The notes beneath the pieces are model-generated. The model was not told the DNA's origin and made no database searches. It saw only the letters and a program-made list of their open reading frames with translations. Positions 1-9,117 of a stretch of 64,000 nucleotides of DNA are shown piece after piece (positions within the stretch are counted from its first letter, which is position 1; the number at the start of each line of letters is the position of its first letter). The stretch spans positions 3,463,501 to 3,527,500 of the forward strand of contig NZ_CP032694.1 in the NCBI RefSeq assembly GCF_003627755.1, given 5' to 3'. The DNA comes from Rhizobium jaguaris (lineage in GTDB: Bacteria > Pseudomonadota > Alphaproteobacteria > Rhizobiales > Rhizobiaceae). A program made the translations under genes and the position numbers.

Positions 1-865
1 ATTCACCGCCGAATACCGCTGCAAGATTAGACAGCGCGTAGGAGAGCACGCCCTCATCGGCGGCCAGCGCATCCCGACTGACGGCGCAAAGTACACCTGC
101 ATGGACAGTCACATATCTGTCCAGCCAGGCAGCGGCTTCCGCCGAGAGCGCCGCGCGAGCCGCACCACCTCCATCCGGCGCGGAGAGCGACGCGATATCC
201 TCCTGCGCCAAGTGCTTTCGTGTACGTACGCGCTCGTAGCGGATATCCTCATTGCTCGGATCGTCCAACCAGGACATGCCGAGCCGCGCGAGATAGGCAC
301 GAATATCTGCTCGCCGGCACGCGAGAAACGGCCTGACGATCCATAGGCGCCGATCAAAGAGTATGGCGTCGGCAATGCCCGTGCCGGCTCCGACCGCGTC
401 TTCACTGATGAGACGTGCGGCGCGCATGGCCAGCGTCTCGCACTGGTCATCGAGCGTATGAGCTGTAACGACAACATTGGCAGAGATTTCGGCCGCAACA
501 TCGGCGAGCAGCCCGTAACGCGCCTCGCGAGCTGCAGCCATGATACCGCTCTTCGGCTTCTCACCCTCCCAGCGACGGACGATATGGGGCACGCCAAGCG
601 TTGCACAGAGAGCGGCAACGTCACGCGCTTCCTCGGCGGACTCTGCCCGCAGGCCGTGGTCTATGGTCGCTGCAGAAAGGGCAATGTCGGAATTCGGGAA
701 GGATTTCAGCTGTTCGGCAAGAGCGGCCAGAAGACCGGTGGAATCGCTGCCGCCGGAAATAGCGACCAGAATATGGGCAGGCTTGAAAAGGGAATGGATG
801 AAATCGGCCGCCGCGGTGTCCGGCATTTGGGCTGTGGCAGCACCAGTCACAGCATCACTGGGCAT
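1..865 (-). CDS. tilS: tRNA(Ile)-lysidine synthase TilS (partial, runs off left edge)
   Basis: TilS joins lysine to the wobble cytidine of the CAU-anticodon isoleucine tRNA, using ATP, so that the tRNA reads AUA. Only the N-terminal 288 residues are in the window. The PP-loop ATP-binding motif SGGSDS is at residues 37-42, preceded by the strand ILVAI, and the family motif TAHTLDDQCET follows near residue 125-135. The start chosen is the ATG at 865, five bases after the ybgF stop, which suggests cotranscription with ybgF. The tol-pal-ybgF-tilS order is the usual one in Rhizobiales, where ftsH commonly follows; that gene would lie beyond the left edge. The C-terminal tRNA-binding domain cannot be seen here. 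Confidence 0.93.
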   Translation of the reverse strand, partial: MPSDAVTGAATAQMPDTAAADFIHSLFKPAHILVAISGGSDSTGLLAALAEQLKSFPNSDIALSAATIDHGLRAESAEEARDVAALCATLGVPHIVRRWEGEKPKSGIMAAAREARYGLLADVAAEISANVVVTAHTLDDQCETLAMRAARLISEDAVGAGTGIADAILFDRRLWIVRPFLACRRADIRAYLARLGMSWLDDPSNEDIRYERVRTRKHLAQEDIASLSAPDGGGAARAALSAEAAAWLDRYVTVHAGVLCAVSRDALAADEGVLSYALSNLAAVFGGE

Positions 866-870
866 CGGAA

Positions 871-1926
871 TCAGCAGGCAAGGCGCTTTTGTTCACTGGC
901 GACCTTGTTGGTAACGGCCTTCGAAGCCTTCGGATAGCGTTTGTTCACCTCGCGCAGCGTCGCGCAGGCCGTGTCCTTGTTGTCCAGGGCGGCGAGCGAC
1001 ATGCCAAGCTTCAAGAGCATTTCCGGCGCCTTTTCGGAGGTGCCGTATTTCTGATGCGCATTCAGGAAAGTCTTAGCCGCGTCATTGTATTTGCCTTGCG
1101 AATAAAGCGCTTCACCGAGCCAGAAATTGGCATCAGCCGCCCGGGCGCTGTTCGGATAGCTGTCGATGTATTGGCGGAACTCCTGTTCGGCGACGCTGTA
1201 GTCGCCGGACAGGACGTGGCCGTAGGCCGCCTTATACTGATCGCCTTCGCTGCCGAGCGAAGCCGTCTGCGTTCCAGAATTTGCGGCGGGCGCAGCACCC
1301 GAACCATTGTTGGCCCGTGTTGCCGTCGTGCCGACCTGTTTTCCGTTCGGATCGAATTGGATCGAGCCGAGCTGGGTCGGCGGCTTGCCAGCGCCACCGC
1401 CCTGCGGCGCGGGACCCGACGCGTCGCCACCTTGCGAATCGCTGATGACGCCGGCGATGTCGTCCTGTTGCTGACCGCCACCCGCACCCTGGGCCGGGGC
1501 GTCGGCTTCGCTCTTCTTCATCGGGGCAGTGGCGCCAGCGCCCGCCGCACCGCCGGTGCCCCCACCGCCACGCTTTTCAAGCTGCTGGAAGCGGAATTCA
1601 TTGTCCTCTTGCGTCTTGCGTATCTGCTCTTGCATCTGCAGCAATTGATAGCTCATCTCTTCGACGCGGCCGTTCAACTGGCGCATCTGGTCTTCAAGCT
1701 GCTGCAAACGGACTTCGGCATCGCTGTTTTGGACGTTGATGACAGGTGCTTGCCCGGACTGTCCCTGCCCCTGGGGAACCGCGTTGCCCGGAACAGCCTG
1801 TTCCGAAGTGCCGCGACCACCGAGGTGAAGTCCGAAAAGCGATAAGGCAGAGGCGTCACGCTCACTGCCGGCCACGGCGGCGAGACAAAGTAAGCTCGCC
1901 ACGACAAGTCTTCTCATTTGGATCAT
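871..1926 (-). CDS. ybgF: Tol-Pal accessory protein YbgF/CpoB
   Basis: Periplasmic TolA-associated protein that, in E. coli, links Tol-Pal constriction to PBP1b-dependent peptidoglycan synthesis (CpoB). The 351 residues show an N-terminal signal peptide (about 1-27), a coiled-coil of roughly residues 70-115 rich in Gln and Glu, a long low-complexity Gly/Ala/Gln linker (about 118-225), and a C-terminal tetratricopeptide-repeat domain (about 230-351, with the typical FWLGEALYSQGKY repeat). The protein is longer than the E. coli one because of the linker. It follows pal, but a good terminator lies between them, so it probably also has its own promoter; tilS follows closely. Confidence 0.93.
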   Translation of the reverse strand: MIQMRRLVVASLLCLAAVAGSERDASALSLFGLHLGGRGTSEQAVPGNAVPQGQGQSGQAPVINVQNSDAEVRLQQLEDQMRQLNGRVEEMSYQLLQMQEQIRKTQEDNEFRFQQLEKRGGGGTGGAAGAGATAPMKKSEADAPAQGAGGGQQQDDIAGVISDSQGGDASGPAPQGGGAGKPPTQLGSIQFDPNGKQVGTTATRANNGSGAAPAANSGTQTASLGSEGDQYKAAYGHVLSGDYSVAEQEFRQYIDSYPNSARAADANFWLGEALYSQGKYNDAAKTFLNAHQKYGTSEKAPEMLLKLGMSLAALDNKDTACATLREVNKRYPKASKAVTNKVASEQKRLAC

Positions 1927-2017
1927 CCTGTCCCATTGATTCTTCGCGCCCTGGGCACGAACAGGAGATTTTTACAATTGGTCTCAAAAAGCAATTGAGT
2001 TCGGCCAAAGTGTGGTC

Positions 2018-2050
2018 AAAAAAGTAAAGGCGGCCACGAGGACCGCCTTT
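2018..2050 (-). terminator. Rho-independent terminator after pal
   Basis: An 8-bp perfect stem (aaaggcgg at 2026-2033 with ccgccttt at 2043-2050, read on the plus strand) is followed on the minus strand by a run of Ts (2018-2025). It lies 26 bases after the pal stop codon and would end the tol-pal transcript before ybgF. Confidence 0.75.
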
Positions 2051-2075
2051 GTGCATTTCGGCCGGATTTGACCTA

Positions 2076-2609
2076 TCAGGAACCGGCGCCGTTGAGCACC
2101 GTAACGGCGCGACGGTTCTGCGACCAGCAGGAAATATCGTCGCAAGTCGCGACCGGACGTTCCTTGCCGTAGGAGATCGTCTTCATGCGCTGAGCCGGAA
2201 CGCCGCGGGAAGCGAGATAATCCTTGGTAGCCGCAGCACGGCGCGCGCCGAGAGCCAGGTTGTATTCGCGCGTACCGCGTTCGTCGGCATGGCCTTCGAC
2301 GGTGATCGAGTAGTTCGGATAACGAGCGAGCCACTGAGCCTGACGGTCGAGCGTCTGGGAGGCATCGGCACGGATCGACGAGCTATCGGTGTCGAAGAAG
2401 ATGCGGTCGCCGACGTTGACCGTGAAGTCCTGCGGCGAACCCGGACGGGCATTGCCAGCACCATTGAGGCCAAGTCCGTTGGCATCGTTCGGCAAGCCCT
2501 TTTTGGAGGCGCAGCCGGCCAGCGAAAGGCCGACGAAAAGCGCGATCATGATCGGGTTGCGAGCGAGGTTTTGCATATGGCCAACGGCCGGGGTTGCGAT
2601 GCGGCTCAT
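2076..2609 (-). CDS. pal: Peptidoglycan-associated lipoprotein Pal
   Basis: Outer-membrane lipoprotein that binds peptidoglycan through an OmpA-like domain and is the outer-membrane anchor of the Tol-Pal system used in envelope constriction. The 177 residues have a signal sequence ending in the lipobox LAGC with the lipidated Cys at residue 33, then a short linker and an OmpA_C domain from about residue 65 to the end, including the signature VEGHADERGTREYNLALG. The start at 2609 is supported by an aaggaga ribosome-binding site eight bases upstream; the internal Met12 has none. A 152-base gap separates it from tolB on the same strand. Confidence 0.95.
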   Translation of the reverse strand: MSRIATPAVGHMQNLARNPIMIALFVGLSLAGCASKKGLPNDANGLGLNGAGNARPGSPQDFTVNVGDRIFFDTDSSSIRADASQTLDRQAQWLARYPNYSITVEGHADERGTREYNLALGARRAAATKDYLASRGVPAQRMKTISYGKERPVATCDDISCWSQNRRAVTVLNGAGS

Positions 2610-2761
2610 TGCCGGTCTCTCCTTAAGTCTTTATCAGGGTTGCCAGACTGTAACCGGGTTCGGTTAATCCGATTCCAACAAATATGGTTAATAGTGTCCT
2701 AAAATTGTCCCGAAGTGGCTCACTCACAGGACTTTGCGGCGATAAAGTGACGCGCCCTACC

Positions 2762-4066
2762 CTACTCGAGAAGCGGCGACCAGGCGGGATCGGAGGCAAA
2801 GCCCGGGGTCGGGATTTTCTGCTCGTTGTAACCCGTCAGGTCGATCGAATAGAGCTGCGGCCCGCTGGCGCCTTGCGGTTCGCGGAAGAACATGATGACG
2901 CGGCCGTTCGGCGCCCAGGTCGGGCCTTCATTGTGGAAACCCGAGGTCAGCAGGCGCTCGCCCGAACCATCAGTCTTCATCACGCCGATCGAGAAGGTCT
3001 GACCGGACTGTTTGGTGAAGGCGATGAGATCGCCGCGCGGCGACCAGACCGGCGTCGAGTAGGAACCGTCGCCGAAGGAAATGCGGTGCTGGTTGGAACC
3101 GTCCGCATTCATCACATAGATCTGCTGCTTGCCGCCGCGGTCGCTTTCGAAGGCGATCTGCGTGCCATCAGGCGAATAAGAAGGCGACGTGTCGATGGCT
3201 GCCGTCGACGTCAGGCGGGTCGTCGTGCGCGAGCGCAGGTCCATCGTATAGATGTTGGCGTTGCCTTCCTGCTGCAGGCTCATGATCACACGCTGGCCAT
3301 CCGGCGAGAAACGCGGCGAGAAGGTCATGCCCGGGAAGTTGCCGACCAGTTCGCGCTGGCCCGTCTGCAACTGCAGGAGGTAGACGCGCGGCTGCTGGTT
3401 CGCGAAGGACATGTAGGTGACCTCCTGCCGGTTCGGCGAGAAGCGTGGCGTCAGCACGAGGTCGCTCCCATCCGTCAGCATGCGCGCATTGAAACCGTCC
3501 TGGTCCATGATGCCGAGCTGAGTCTTGCGGGCCGTCTTCGGACCGCTTTCGGCGACGAAGACGACGCGCGTATCGAAGTAGCCTTTCTCGCCGGTGATCT
3601 TCTCGTAGATCGCGTCGGCGATGATGTGAGCGACGCGCCGCCAGTTGTCCGGCTGCGCATAGAATTGCTGGCCGACCATTTGCTGGTTGCCATAGGTGTC
3701 CCACAGCCGGAACTCGGCGCGAAGGCGACCGCCTTCCTGCGTCACCCGGCCGGTCACCAGCGCCTGTGCGTTGATCGCCGTCCAGTCCTGGAAGCGCGGC
3801 GTCGAATCGGGATTGCTGATCTTCTCGATAAAGGCCTGCTTGTTGATCGGCGCGAACAAGCCGGACCGCTGCAGGTCGGCGGCGATGACGCCGGAGACCT
3901 GCGCACCCAGACCATCATTCGACAGAAGGTCGGTGATGGCGATCGGCATCGGCTGGACGTTGCCCTTGTTGATGTTGATCTCGACCACGGCGTAAGCCGG
4001 AGTGGCGAGGACTGCCGTCAGACCTGCCAGCACCAGCAGGACACGAACGAGGGATTTTCTGATCAT
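2762..4066 (-). CDS. tolB: Tol-Pal system protein TolB
   Basis: Periplasmic beta-propeller protein that binds Pal and is released by TolA. There is a signal peptide ending near ATPAYA, an N-terminal alpha/beta domain, and then repeated propeller blades with SPDG/SPNR-type motifs through the C-terminal two thirds. I start the gene at 4066 because the aaagg ribosome-binding site lies ten bases upstream; an in-frame ATG at 4087 would add seven residues but has no such site. The 434-residue product matches the family length. The 205-base gap to tolA holds no other gene that I can see. Confidence 0.93.
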   Translation of the reverse strand: MIRKSLVRVLLVLAGLTAVLATPAYAVVEININKGNVQPMPIAITDLLSNDGLGAQVSGVIAADLQRSGLFAPINKQAFIEKISNPDSTPRFQDWTAINAQALVTGRVTQEGGRLRAEFRLWDTYGNQQMVGQQFYAQPDNWRRVAHIIADAIYEKITGEKGYFDTRVVFVAESGPKTARKTQLGIMDQDGFNARMLTDGSDLVLTPRFSPNRQEVTYMSFANQQPRVYLLQLQTGQRELVGNFPGMTFSPRFSPDGQRVIMSLQQEGNANIYTMDLRSRTTTRLTSTAAIDTSPSYSPDGTQIAFESDRGGKQQIYVMNADGSNQHRISFGDGSYSTPVWSPRGDLIAFTKQSGQTFSIGVMKTDGSGERLLTSGFHNEGPTWAPNGRVIMFFREPQGASGPQLYSIDLTGYNEQKIPTPGFASDPAWSPLLE

Positions 4067-4292
4067 ATGTGCCAAGCCTTTCAGCATTAAAGCGCCATGT
4101 CGCCCGGTGCGAAGTTCAGGATGACTCCGACCGAGCTAGTTTCATTGTCGAATTGAATCCGCGGCAAGTTCCTGAAAGGTGCCGCCGTGAGGACGGCGCA
4201 CATAGCGTTTGCCGCCTGTATGATCCCCGGAGCCGTAAACGAAGACAGGCAGAAGCGGGGACAGTCGTTCGTCGAAAGTTGCACTCCTGGCA

Positions 4293-5609
4293 TCACATCC
4301 CCAGGTCCGCTGCGCTGAAGTTGACGACGACTTCCTGCCAAGTGTCATACTTGTCCGGCGGCAGGATCTTGAGGTAATCCGACTGCGCCCGTTGCACGGC
4401 ACGCACCGCAGCGCTCTGCATTGCCGATTGCGTCGACGCTGGCCCGCCACTCGTCGTCGCCTCTGGTTCACCAACGATCTGCCCGGATTTGTCGAGCCTG
4501 AAATGTACCTTGATCCGCACGTCACTTGCACCCTCAAGGCCGGGCATCAGGTTCCAGTACTTGGCGATCAGATCGCGCAGACCATCCTGCTCGCTCTGGC
4601 TGAGCTTACCGGCGCTCAGTGATTTCATACCGCCTCGCGAGGTGACCTGAGTATCCGAGCCGGCTGATGCCTGTTTGGACGAGCGCTGCGCACCGCCCTT
4701 CGACGATGTGTTGTTCAGAACATTGGCGATCTCGTCGGCAAGACCTTCATCCAGGCCCTTGTTCGAGGCTTTGGCGCTCTCGCGCTTCTTGTCGCTATCC
4801 TTCTGACCATCATCGGTTGAGGTATTCTTGCTGGTGCTCTGGGTGGTCTGCTTGTCCGTGGGCTTGGCAGTCGGCTTCGCGTTTGCGACCTGTTGAGGTT
4901 TCGTAACGGGCTTCTGTTCCGGCTTCGGGTCAGGCTTCGTCTCCACCGTCTTCGGCGGCTGCTGAGGTTGCGGCTTTACGTCGGGAACGGGAACTTTGTC
5001 CGCCGGCGGCTGTGCGGCCTGCTCGGTCGGGCTTTCGGTCACCGGCTTCGGATCAGCTTTTTGCGGAGTGGGGGTCGGAGTCGGCGTGGGTGTTGGGGGC
5101 GTAGGCGTGACCTCGCTCTTCTGCGGGGTCGGCTCCGTCTTCTGCGGCGTGGGCGTCGGCGCAGGAGTGGGCGTCACATCCGGCTTCTGCTGCGGAATGG
5201 CGGCCACTTCCTTCGGCGCAGCCTCCGTATCCTGCTGCTCGATCGTCTTGACGTCATTCGGCCGCGGATCGTTTTGCGGAACGGGCACATCCACCTTCTT
5301 CGGTGCTAATGCCGCCGTGTCACTTTCCGGCCGTTGGGTCGGCACAACCGGGTTCTTGATATCGACGTTGTTCTCGCCGACATTCTGAGCGTTGGCAACC
5401 TGATCCTGCTTCGTAGTCTGCTTCCGTGCGACGTGATCCGTAACCGACGCCTTCTTTTCTCCCTGCTGAAGTTGTTCGGCAGGGACGATATCGACATCCA
5501 TCGCCGTGCTCTCCGGCGTCTCCAAAGGCGCAGGCGCACTCAGCGTCAACATGGCGCCGATCAGCACCAGGATGTGAATGACCGCAGATGTCGCGATGCT
5601 ACGCTTCAT
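4293..5609 (-). CDS. tolA: Tol-Pal system protein TolA
   Basis: Inner-membrane protein that spans the periplasm and transmits the energy of the TolQR motor to TolB and Pal. The 438 residues begin with one membrane helix (about residues 7-27). They continue with a long low-complexity middle (about 35-330) rich in Pro, Thr, Lys and Gln, including a run of TPTPTP repeats, instead of the Ala/Lys-rich helix of E. coli TolA. The C-terminal domain (about 340-438) is the TonB/TolA-like fold. The stop of tolR lies ten bases upstream of the tolA start, so the two are surely cotranscribed. Sequence identity in the middle region is expected to be poor across relatives. Confidence 0.92.
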   Translation of the reverse strand: MKRSIATSAVIHILVLIGAMLTLSAPAPLETPESTAMDVDIVPAEQLQQGEKKASVTDHVARKQTTKQDQVANAQNVGENNVDIKNPVVPTQRPESDTAALAPKKVDVPVPQNDPRPNDVKTIEQQDTEAAPKEVAAIPQQKPDVTPTPAPTPTPQKTEPTPQKSEVTPTPPTPTPTPTPTPQKADPKPVTESPTEQAAQPPADKVPVPDVKPQPQQPPKTVETKPDPKPEQKPVTKPQQVANAKPTAKPTDKQTTQSTSKNTSTDDGQKDSDKKRESAKASNKGLDEGLADEIANVLNNTSSKGGAQRSSKQASAGSDTQVTSRGGMKSLSAGKLSQSEQDGLRDLIAKYWNLMPGLEGASDVRIKVHFRLDKSGQIVGEPEATTSGGPASTQSAMQSAAVRAVQRAQSDYLKILPPDKYDTWQEVVVNFSAADLGM

Positions 5610-5618
5610 ATCGAACCG

Positions 5619-6077
5619 TCAGTGATCCGTTATCTGCTGGGTAACCAGGCCGATGTTCTTGTAGCCGGCCTCCTGAATGCGCGACATGACGTCGGCGATC
5701 ACGCCATAAGGCGCCTTGCCGTCGCCGCGCACGAAAATGCGCTCGCTATATCCGGTCGTGGCGATCGCCTGCAGCTTGGCAGCGATATCGACCGCTTCGA
5801 TCTGCGTTTCCTGCAGGAAGACCTGGCCGTCCTGCTTGATGGAAATGGTGATCGGCTGTGTCTGGGCGTTCAGCGCACCAGCCTGCGTCTGCGGTAGGTC
5901 GATCGGTACACCCGAGGTCATCATCGGCGCGGCCACCATGAAGATGATCAGCAGCACGAGCATGACGTCGACGAGTGGCGTTACGTTGATATCGGCGATC
6001 GGTGCGCCCCGGCGACCACCGCGGCGACCGCCCCGGCGGCCACCGCCGCCACCATTACCTCCAACAGACATTGCCAT
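5619..6077 (-). CDS. tolR: Tol-Pal proton-channel subunit TolR
   Basis: TolR is the ExbD-like partner of TolQ in the proton-driven inner-membrane motor. Of 152 residues, 6-24 are an unusual Gly/Arg-rich tail (GGRRGGRRGG type), followed by the single membrane helix with the proton-carrying aspartate in TPLVDVML (Asp37) and a periplasmic ExbD domain. The start has an upstream ggag ribosome-binding site. It sits between tolQ (27 bases upstream) and tolA (ten bases downstream). The Arg-rich tail is cytoplasmic by topology; I infer no function for it. Confidence 0.94.
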   Translation of the reverse strand: MAMSVGGNGGGGGRRGGRRGGRRGAPIADINVTPLVDVMLVLLIIFMVAAPMMTSGVPIDLPQTQAGALNAQTQPITISIKQDGQVFLQETQIEAVDIAAKLQAIATTGYSERIFVRGDGKAPYGVIADVMSRIQEAGYKNIGLVTQQITDH

Positions 6078-6104
6078 GTGCGTTACTCCGGTTCCGTCTG
6101 CGCT

Positions 6105-6833
6105 TTACTGGGCAGCCTGACGCGGCTGCAGCTTTTCGTCGATCTGACGCGACAGGATTGCGGAGAATTCGTCCGCGAATCCTTCCATGCGCGCCGACAG
6201 CTTGCCGGCATCGGCCGAGAACTTATTGTAGGCGATAACGGCAGGGATAGCGGCAACGAGGCCGATCGCGGTCGCGAGCAGCGCTTCGGCGATACCAGGC
6301 GCGACGACCGCCAGATTGGTCGACTTCGAGCCTGCAATGGCCTGGAACGAGGTCATGATACCGACGACGGTGCCGAACAGACCGATGAACGGGCCGGCCG
6401 AACCGATGGTCGCGAGCGATCCGAGGCGGGCGACCAGATGTTCCGACTCACGCGCGAGCGTGACGTCCATGGCACGATCGATACGCATCTGCAGACCGAT
6501 CGGCGAACGTGCTCCGCGCTCGAACGATTTCTTCCACTCGCGCATGGCGGCGACGAAGATGGCGCTGAGGCCCGTATTGGTCCGTTCCGAGAGCGTGCGA
6601 TAAAGTTCCTCGAGCGACTGGCCCGACCAGAAGACCTGCTCGAAATGATCGAACTGCCGGCGTGCGCGGGCATAGCTCAGATACTTGTCGATGACGATCG
6701 CCCACGTCCAGACGGATGCTGCGAGCAGACCGAGCATGACGACCTTAACCACGAGGCCTGCCTGCATGAAGAGCGACCAAAGCGTGATGTCTGGTGTGGC
6801 GACCGCTGCCAGTGCTGTTGTTGTCGTATCCAT
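6105..6833 (-). CDS. tolQ: Tol-Pal proton-channel subunit TolQ
   Basis: TolQ forms the pentameric MotA/ExbB-like proton channel that powers TolA. The 242-residue protein has three membrane helices (about 20-40, 140-162 and 172-195) and the family signature around LATIGSAGPFIGLFGTVVGI. It is the first gene of the tolQRAB-pal run. The 473-base space upstream, before ybgC, must contain its promoter, so in this genome ybgC is not tightly coupled to tolQ as it is in E. coli. Confidence 0.95.
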   Translation of the reverse strand: MDTTTTALAAVATPDITLWSLFMQAGLVVKVVMLGLLAASVWTWAIVIDKYLSYARARRQFDHFEQVFWSGQSLEELYRTLSERTNTGLSAIFVAAMREWKKSFERGARSPIGLQMRIDRAMDVTLARESEHLVARLGSLATIGSAGPFIGLFGTVVGIMTSFQAIAGSKSTNLAVVAPGIAEALLATAIGLVAAIPAVIAYNKFSADAGKLSARMEGFADEFSAILSRQIDEKLQPRQAAQ

Positions 6834-7306
6834 TGATCCAAAATCCCCGAATCCAAACGCCCGGCGCTAGACCGGGCGGCACAAAGTGATCTCACAAGAA
6901 ATGTTTGGCAGCCGCCGCTGAACGCCCTGGTCAAGCTTTTCCAAGCTCTACAACTGCCTTCTTGCCGTCAAATTTGGTCAAAGGAAGGCGTGCGCCGCAC
7001 AAACTCCGACGACGGCAGTAAGACACTATTATGGTTAAAAGAATGTTAGTGCCAGAGCATAAGAGATTTGACAGTGAGGAAAGCTATTCTGTCTCCCGGG
7101 AAGAACTGACCGGACAAAACCGGCGGCGGACACGAAACAAATCTTGCGCGCAAATTCCTTCACATAAAACTCAAGTTTTAGCAAGAAGGCTTTTGTGCTG
7201 GGCGAGACATCGTCTCCCAAGCCAGCAATCCATCGCTAATGCGACATGAGATATCTCGCCTTCGGGCCGAATCGCTGGCAGCGGACAGATGCCCGGATTC
7301 GGAGAA
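6834..7306. other. Intergenic region between ybgC and tolQ (473 bp)
   Basis: No convincing gene. It should hold the promoter of tolQ, read on the minus strand, but I could not pick one -35/-10 pair with confidence. Visible structure: a small hairpin near the tolQ start (gcccgg 6859-6864 with ccgggc 6872-6877), which would lie in the tolQ leader, and an A/T-rich palindrome (aaaact 7166-7171 with agtttt 7174-7179). Confidence 0.4.
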
Positions 7307-7759
7307 CTAGAGCGCCGTCGATGCCACCAGCATCTGCTTCGCTAACTTCTCCGGCAGCCGCCGCGGTTTTCCCTTGGCGTTGATCACGGCAATGATGACC
7401 TTGGCTGCGAGCAGCAGCGTGTCGTCACGCCGGATTTCCTGGGAAAGCACCATCTTGGCGCCGCCAGCCTTCTCGGTCGTCGTGCGAATCGTCAGCATGT
7501 CGTCCATCCGCGCCGGTCCCTTGAAATCGATCTCCATGCGGTGAACGACGAAAACCAGCCCCTCCTCGTCGGCATTCAGGAGCTCGCGCTGTTCCACGCC
7601 GAGGCAACGCAGGTAGTCCGTGCGGCCGCGTTCGAGGAAGTGGAGGTAGCGCGCATGATAGACGAGGCCGGAAAAATCCGTATCCTCATAATAGACTCGC
7701 TGCACCAGCCGGTGGCCACCGGCTTCCAGTTCCCCGGCAATCAGAAAGGGGCTGTTCAT
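7307..7759 (-). CDS. ybgC: Acyl-CoA thioesterase YbgC
   Basis: Hot-dog-fold acyl-CoA thioesterase associated with the Tol-Pal cluster; family members hydrolyse short- or medium-chain acyl-CoA and interact with phospholipid synthesis enzymes. The catalytic signature YYEDTDFSGLVYHARYL, with the essential Asp, is near the N-terminus. The start at 7759 gives 150 residues and places the conserved AGGHRLVQRVYYEDTD block at the usual distance; in-frame starts at 7813 and 7831 would add an unconserved Arg-rich extension. The gene is divergent from sqdB, and 473 bases separate it from tolQ. Confidence 0.9.
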   Translation of the reverse strand: MNSPFLIAGELEAGGHRLVQRVYYEDTDFSGLVYHARYLHFLERGRTDYLRCLGVEQRELLNADEEGLVFVVHRMEIDFKGPARMDDMLTIRTTTEKAGGAKMVLSQEIRRDDTLLLAAKVIIAVINAKGKPRRLPEKLAKQMLVASTAL

Positions 7760-7896
7760 CGTCGCCGCATCTCCAAAAAATCTGGGGACCCTCTTTGGCC
7801 GAAGTTCCGCCATCAAGCAAGCTTTGAACAATTGTCATAAATACTGACTATCCGGGATGATGCCGGATAGCGGTCGACGCAGAAGGATATGATTTC

Positions 7897-9117
7897 ATGA
7901 AAATAGCGGTTATGGGCGGCGACGGTTTCATTGGTTGGCCAACCTCGCTGCATCTCTCCGATGCCGGTCATGAGGTCCATATCCTCGACAATCTTTCGCG
8001 CCGCTGGATCGACACCGAACTCGGCGTGCAGTCACTGACCCCGATGGATTCGATCCAGGAACGCACGCGCATCTGGCACGCCGAAACCGGGCGCCGCATC
8101 CATTTCAACCTCATCGATCTCGCAAAAGACTATGAGCTTCTGAAAAAGTGGCTTGCCGAGCATCGCCCGGACGCCATCGTACACTTCGCCGAACAGCGCG
8201 CCGCACCCTATTCGATGAAAAGCGACCGCCACAAGAATTACACCGTCAACAACAATGTCAGCGCCACGCATAATCTCCTGAATGCACTGGTCGAGCTCAA
8301 TCTCGATGCTCATCTCGTGCATCTTGGCACCATGGGGGTCTACGGCTATTCGACCGTCGGCGCCGCCATTCCCGAAGGCTACCTGGCTGTCGGTATCGAG
8401 ACCGCCGATGGCCGTACCGTCAATCAGGACATTCTCTATCCGGCCAATCCGGGCTCCATCTACCATATGACCAAGTGCCTGGATCAGCTTCTCTTCCAGT
8501 TTTACGCCAAGAACGACGGCTTGAGGATCACCGATCTGCATCAAGGCATCGTCTGGGGCACGCATACGGAACAGACCCGCCGTCACGAACAATTGATCAA
8601 TCGTTTCGACTATGACGGCGATTACGGCACGGTGCTCAACCGCTTCCTCATCCAGGCGGCGATCGGCTATCCGCTGACCGTGCACGGCACCGGCGGACAG
8701 ACCCGCGCCTTCATTCACATCCAGGATTCGGTTCGCTGCATCGAGCTGGCGCTCAAGAACCCGCCGCCGCGCAATGCCCGCGTCGAGATCTTCAACCAGA
8801 TGACCGAGACGCATCGCATCCGCGATCTTGCCGAGATGATCGCCAAGTTGAGCGGTGCGGAAATCCTCCGGCTGCCCAACCCGCGCAAGGAAGCGCCGGA
8901 GAACGATCTGATCGTCAAGAACGACAAGTTCCTCAATCTCGGTCTCGAGCCGATCACTCTCCAAGCGGGTCTGCTCAGCGAAATCGTCGATGTCGCCAAG
9001 AAATATGCCTACCGCGTCGATCGCTCACGCGTCCCGGCCGTTTCCGCTTGGACCAAGGATCTCGCAGCGACGGTCAACCACGATCCGGAAGGCAAGCGAT
9101 TGAAGTCCGTCTCATGA
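7897..9117 (+). CDS. sqdB: UDP-sulfoquinovose synthase SqdB
   Basis: SqdB converts UDP-glucose and sulfite to UDP-sulfoquinovose, the head-group donor for the sulfolipid SQDG. The 406 residues form an extended SDR with the NAD-binding motif MGGDGFIG (residues 5-12), the family block HLGTMGVYGYS and the catalytic Tyr/Lys pair in YHMTKCLDQ. The length matches SqdB of plants and Sinorhizobium. A gaagga ribosome-binding site precedes the ATG. The stop overlaps the start of the next gene (ATGA), so this is the first gene of a translationally coupled sqdBDC operon. Confidence 0.95.
   Translation: MKIAVMGGDGFIGWPTSLHLSDAGHEVHILDNLSRRWIDTELGVQSLTPMDSIQERTRIWHAETGRRIHFNLIDLAKDYELLKKWLAEHRPDAIVHFAEQRAAPYSMKSDRHKNYTVNNNVSATHNLLNALVELNLDAHLVHLGTMGVYGYSTVGAAIPEGYLAVGIETADGRTVNQDILYPANPGSIYHMTKCLDQLLFQFYAKNDGLRITDLHQGIVWGTHTEQTRRHEQLINRFDYDGDYGTVLNRFLIQAAIGYPLTVHGTGGQTRAFIHIQDSVRCIELALKNPPPRNARVEIFNQMTETHRIRDLAEMIAKLSGAEILRLPNPRKEAPENDLIVKNDKFLNLGLEPITLQAGLLSEIVDVAKKYAYRVDRSRVPAVSAWTKDLAATVNHDPEGKRLKSVS

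Noticed and set aside
109..624. Arg-rich open frame on the minus strand at the left edge
   Set aside because: It is a shifted frame of tilS; the frame with SGGSDS is the real gene.
4960..5180. Repeat-rich DNA with tandem Thr-Pro codons
   Set aside because: It is the coding sequence for the low-complexity middle of TolA, not a separate repeat element.
7031..7249. Small open frame in the ybgC-tolQ gap
   Set aside because: Its composition and lack of a ribosome-binding site do not support a gene.
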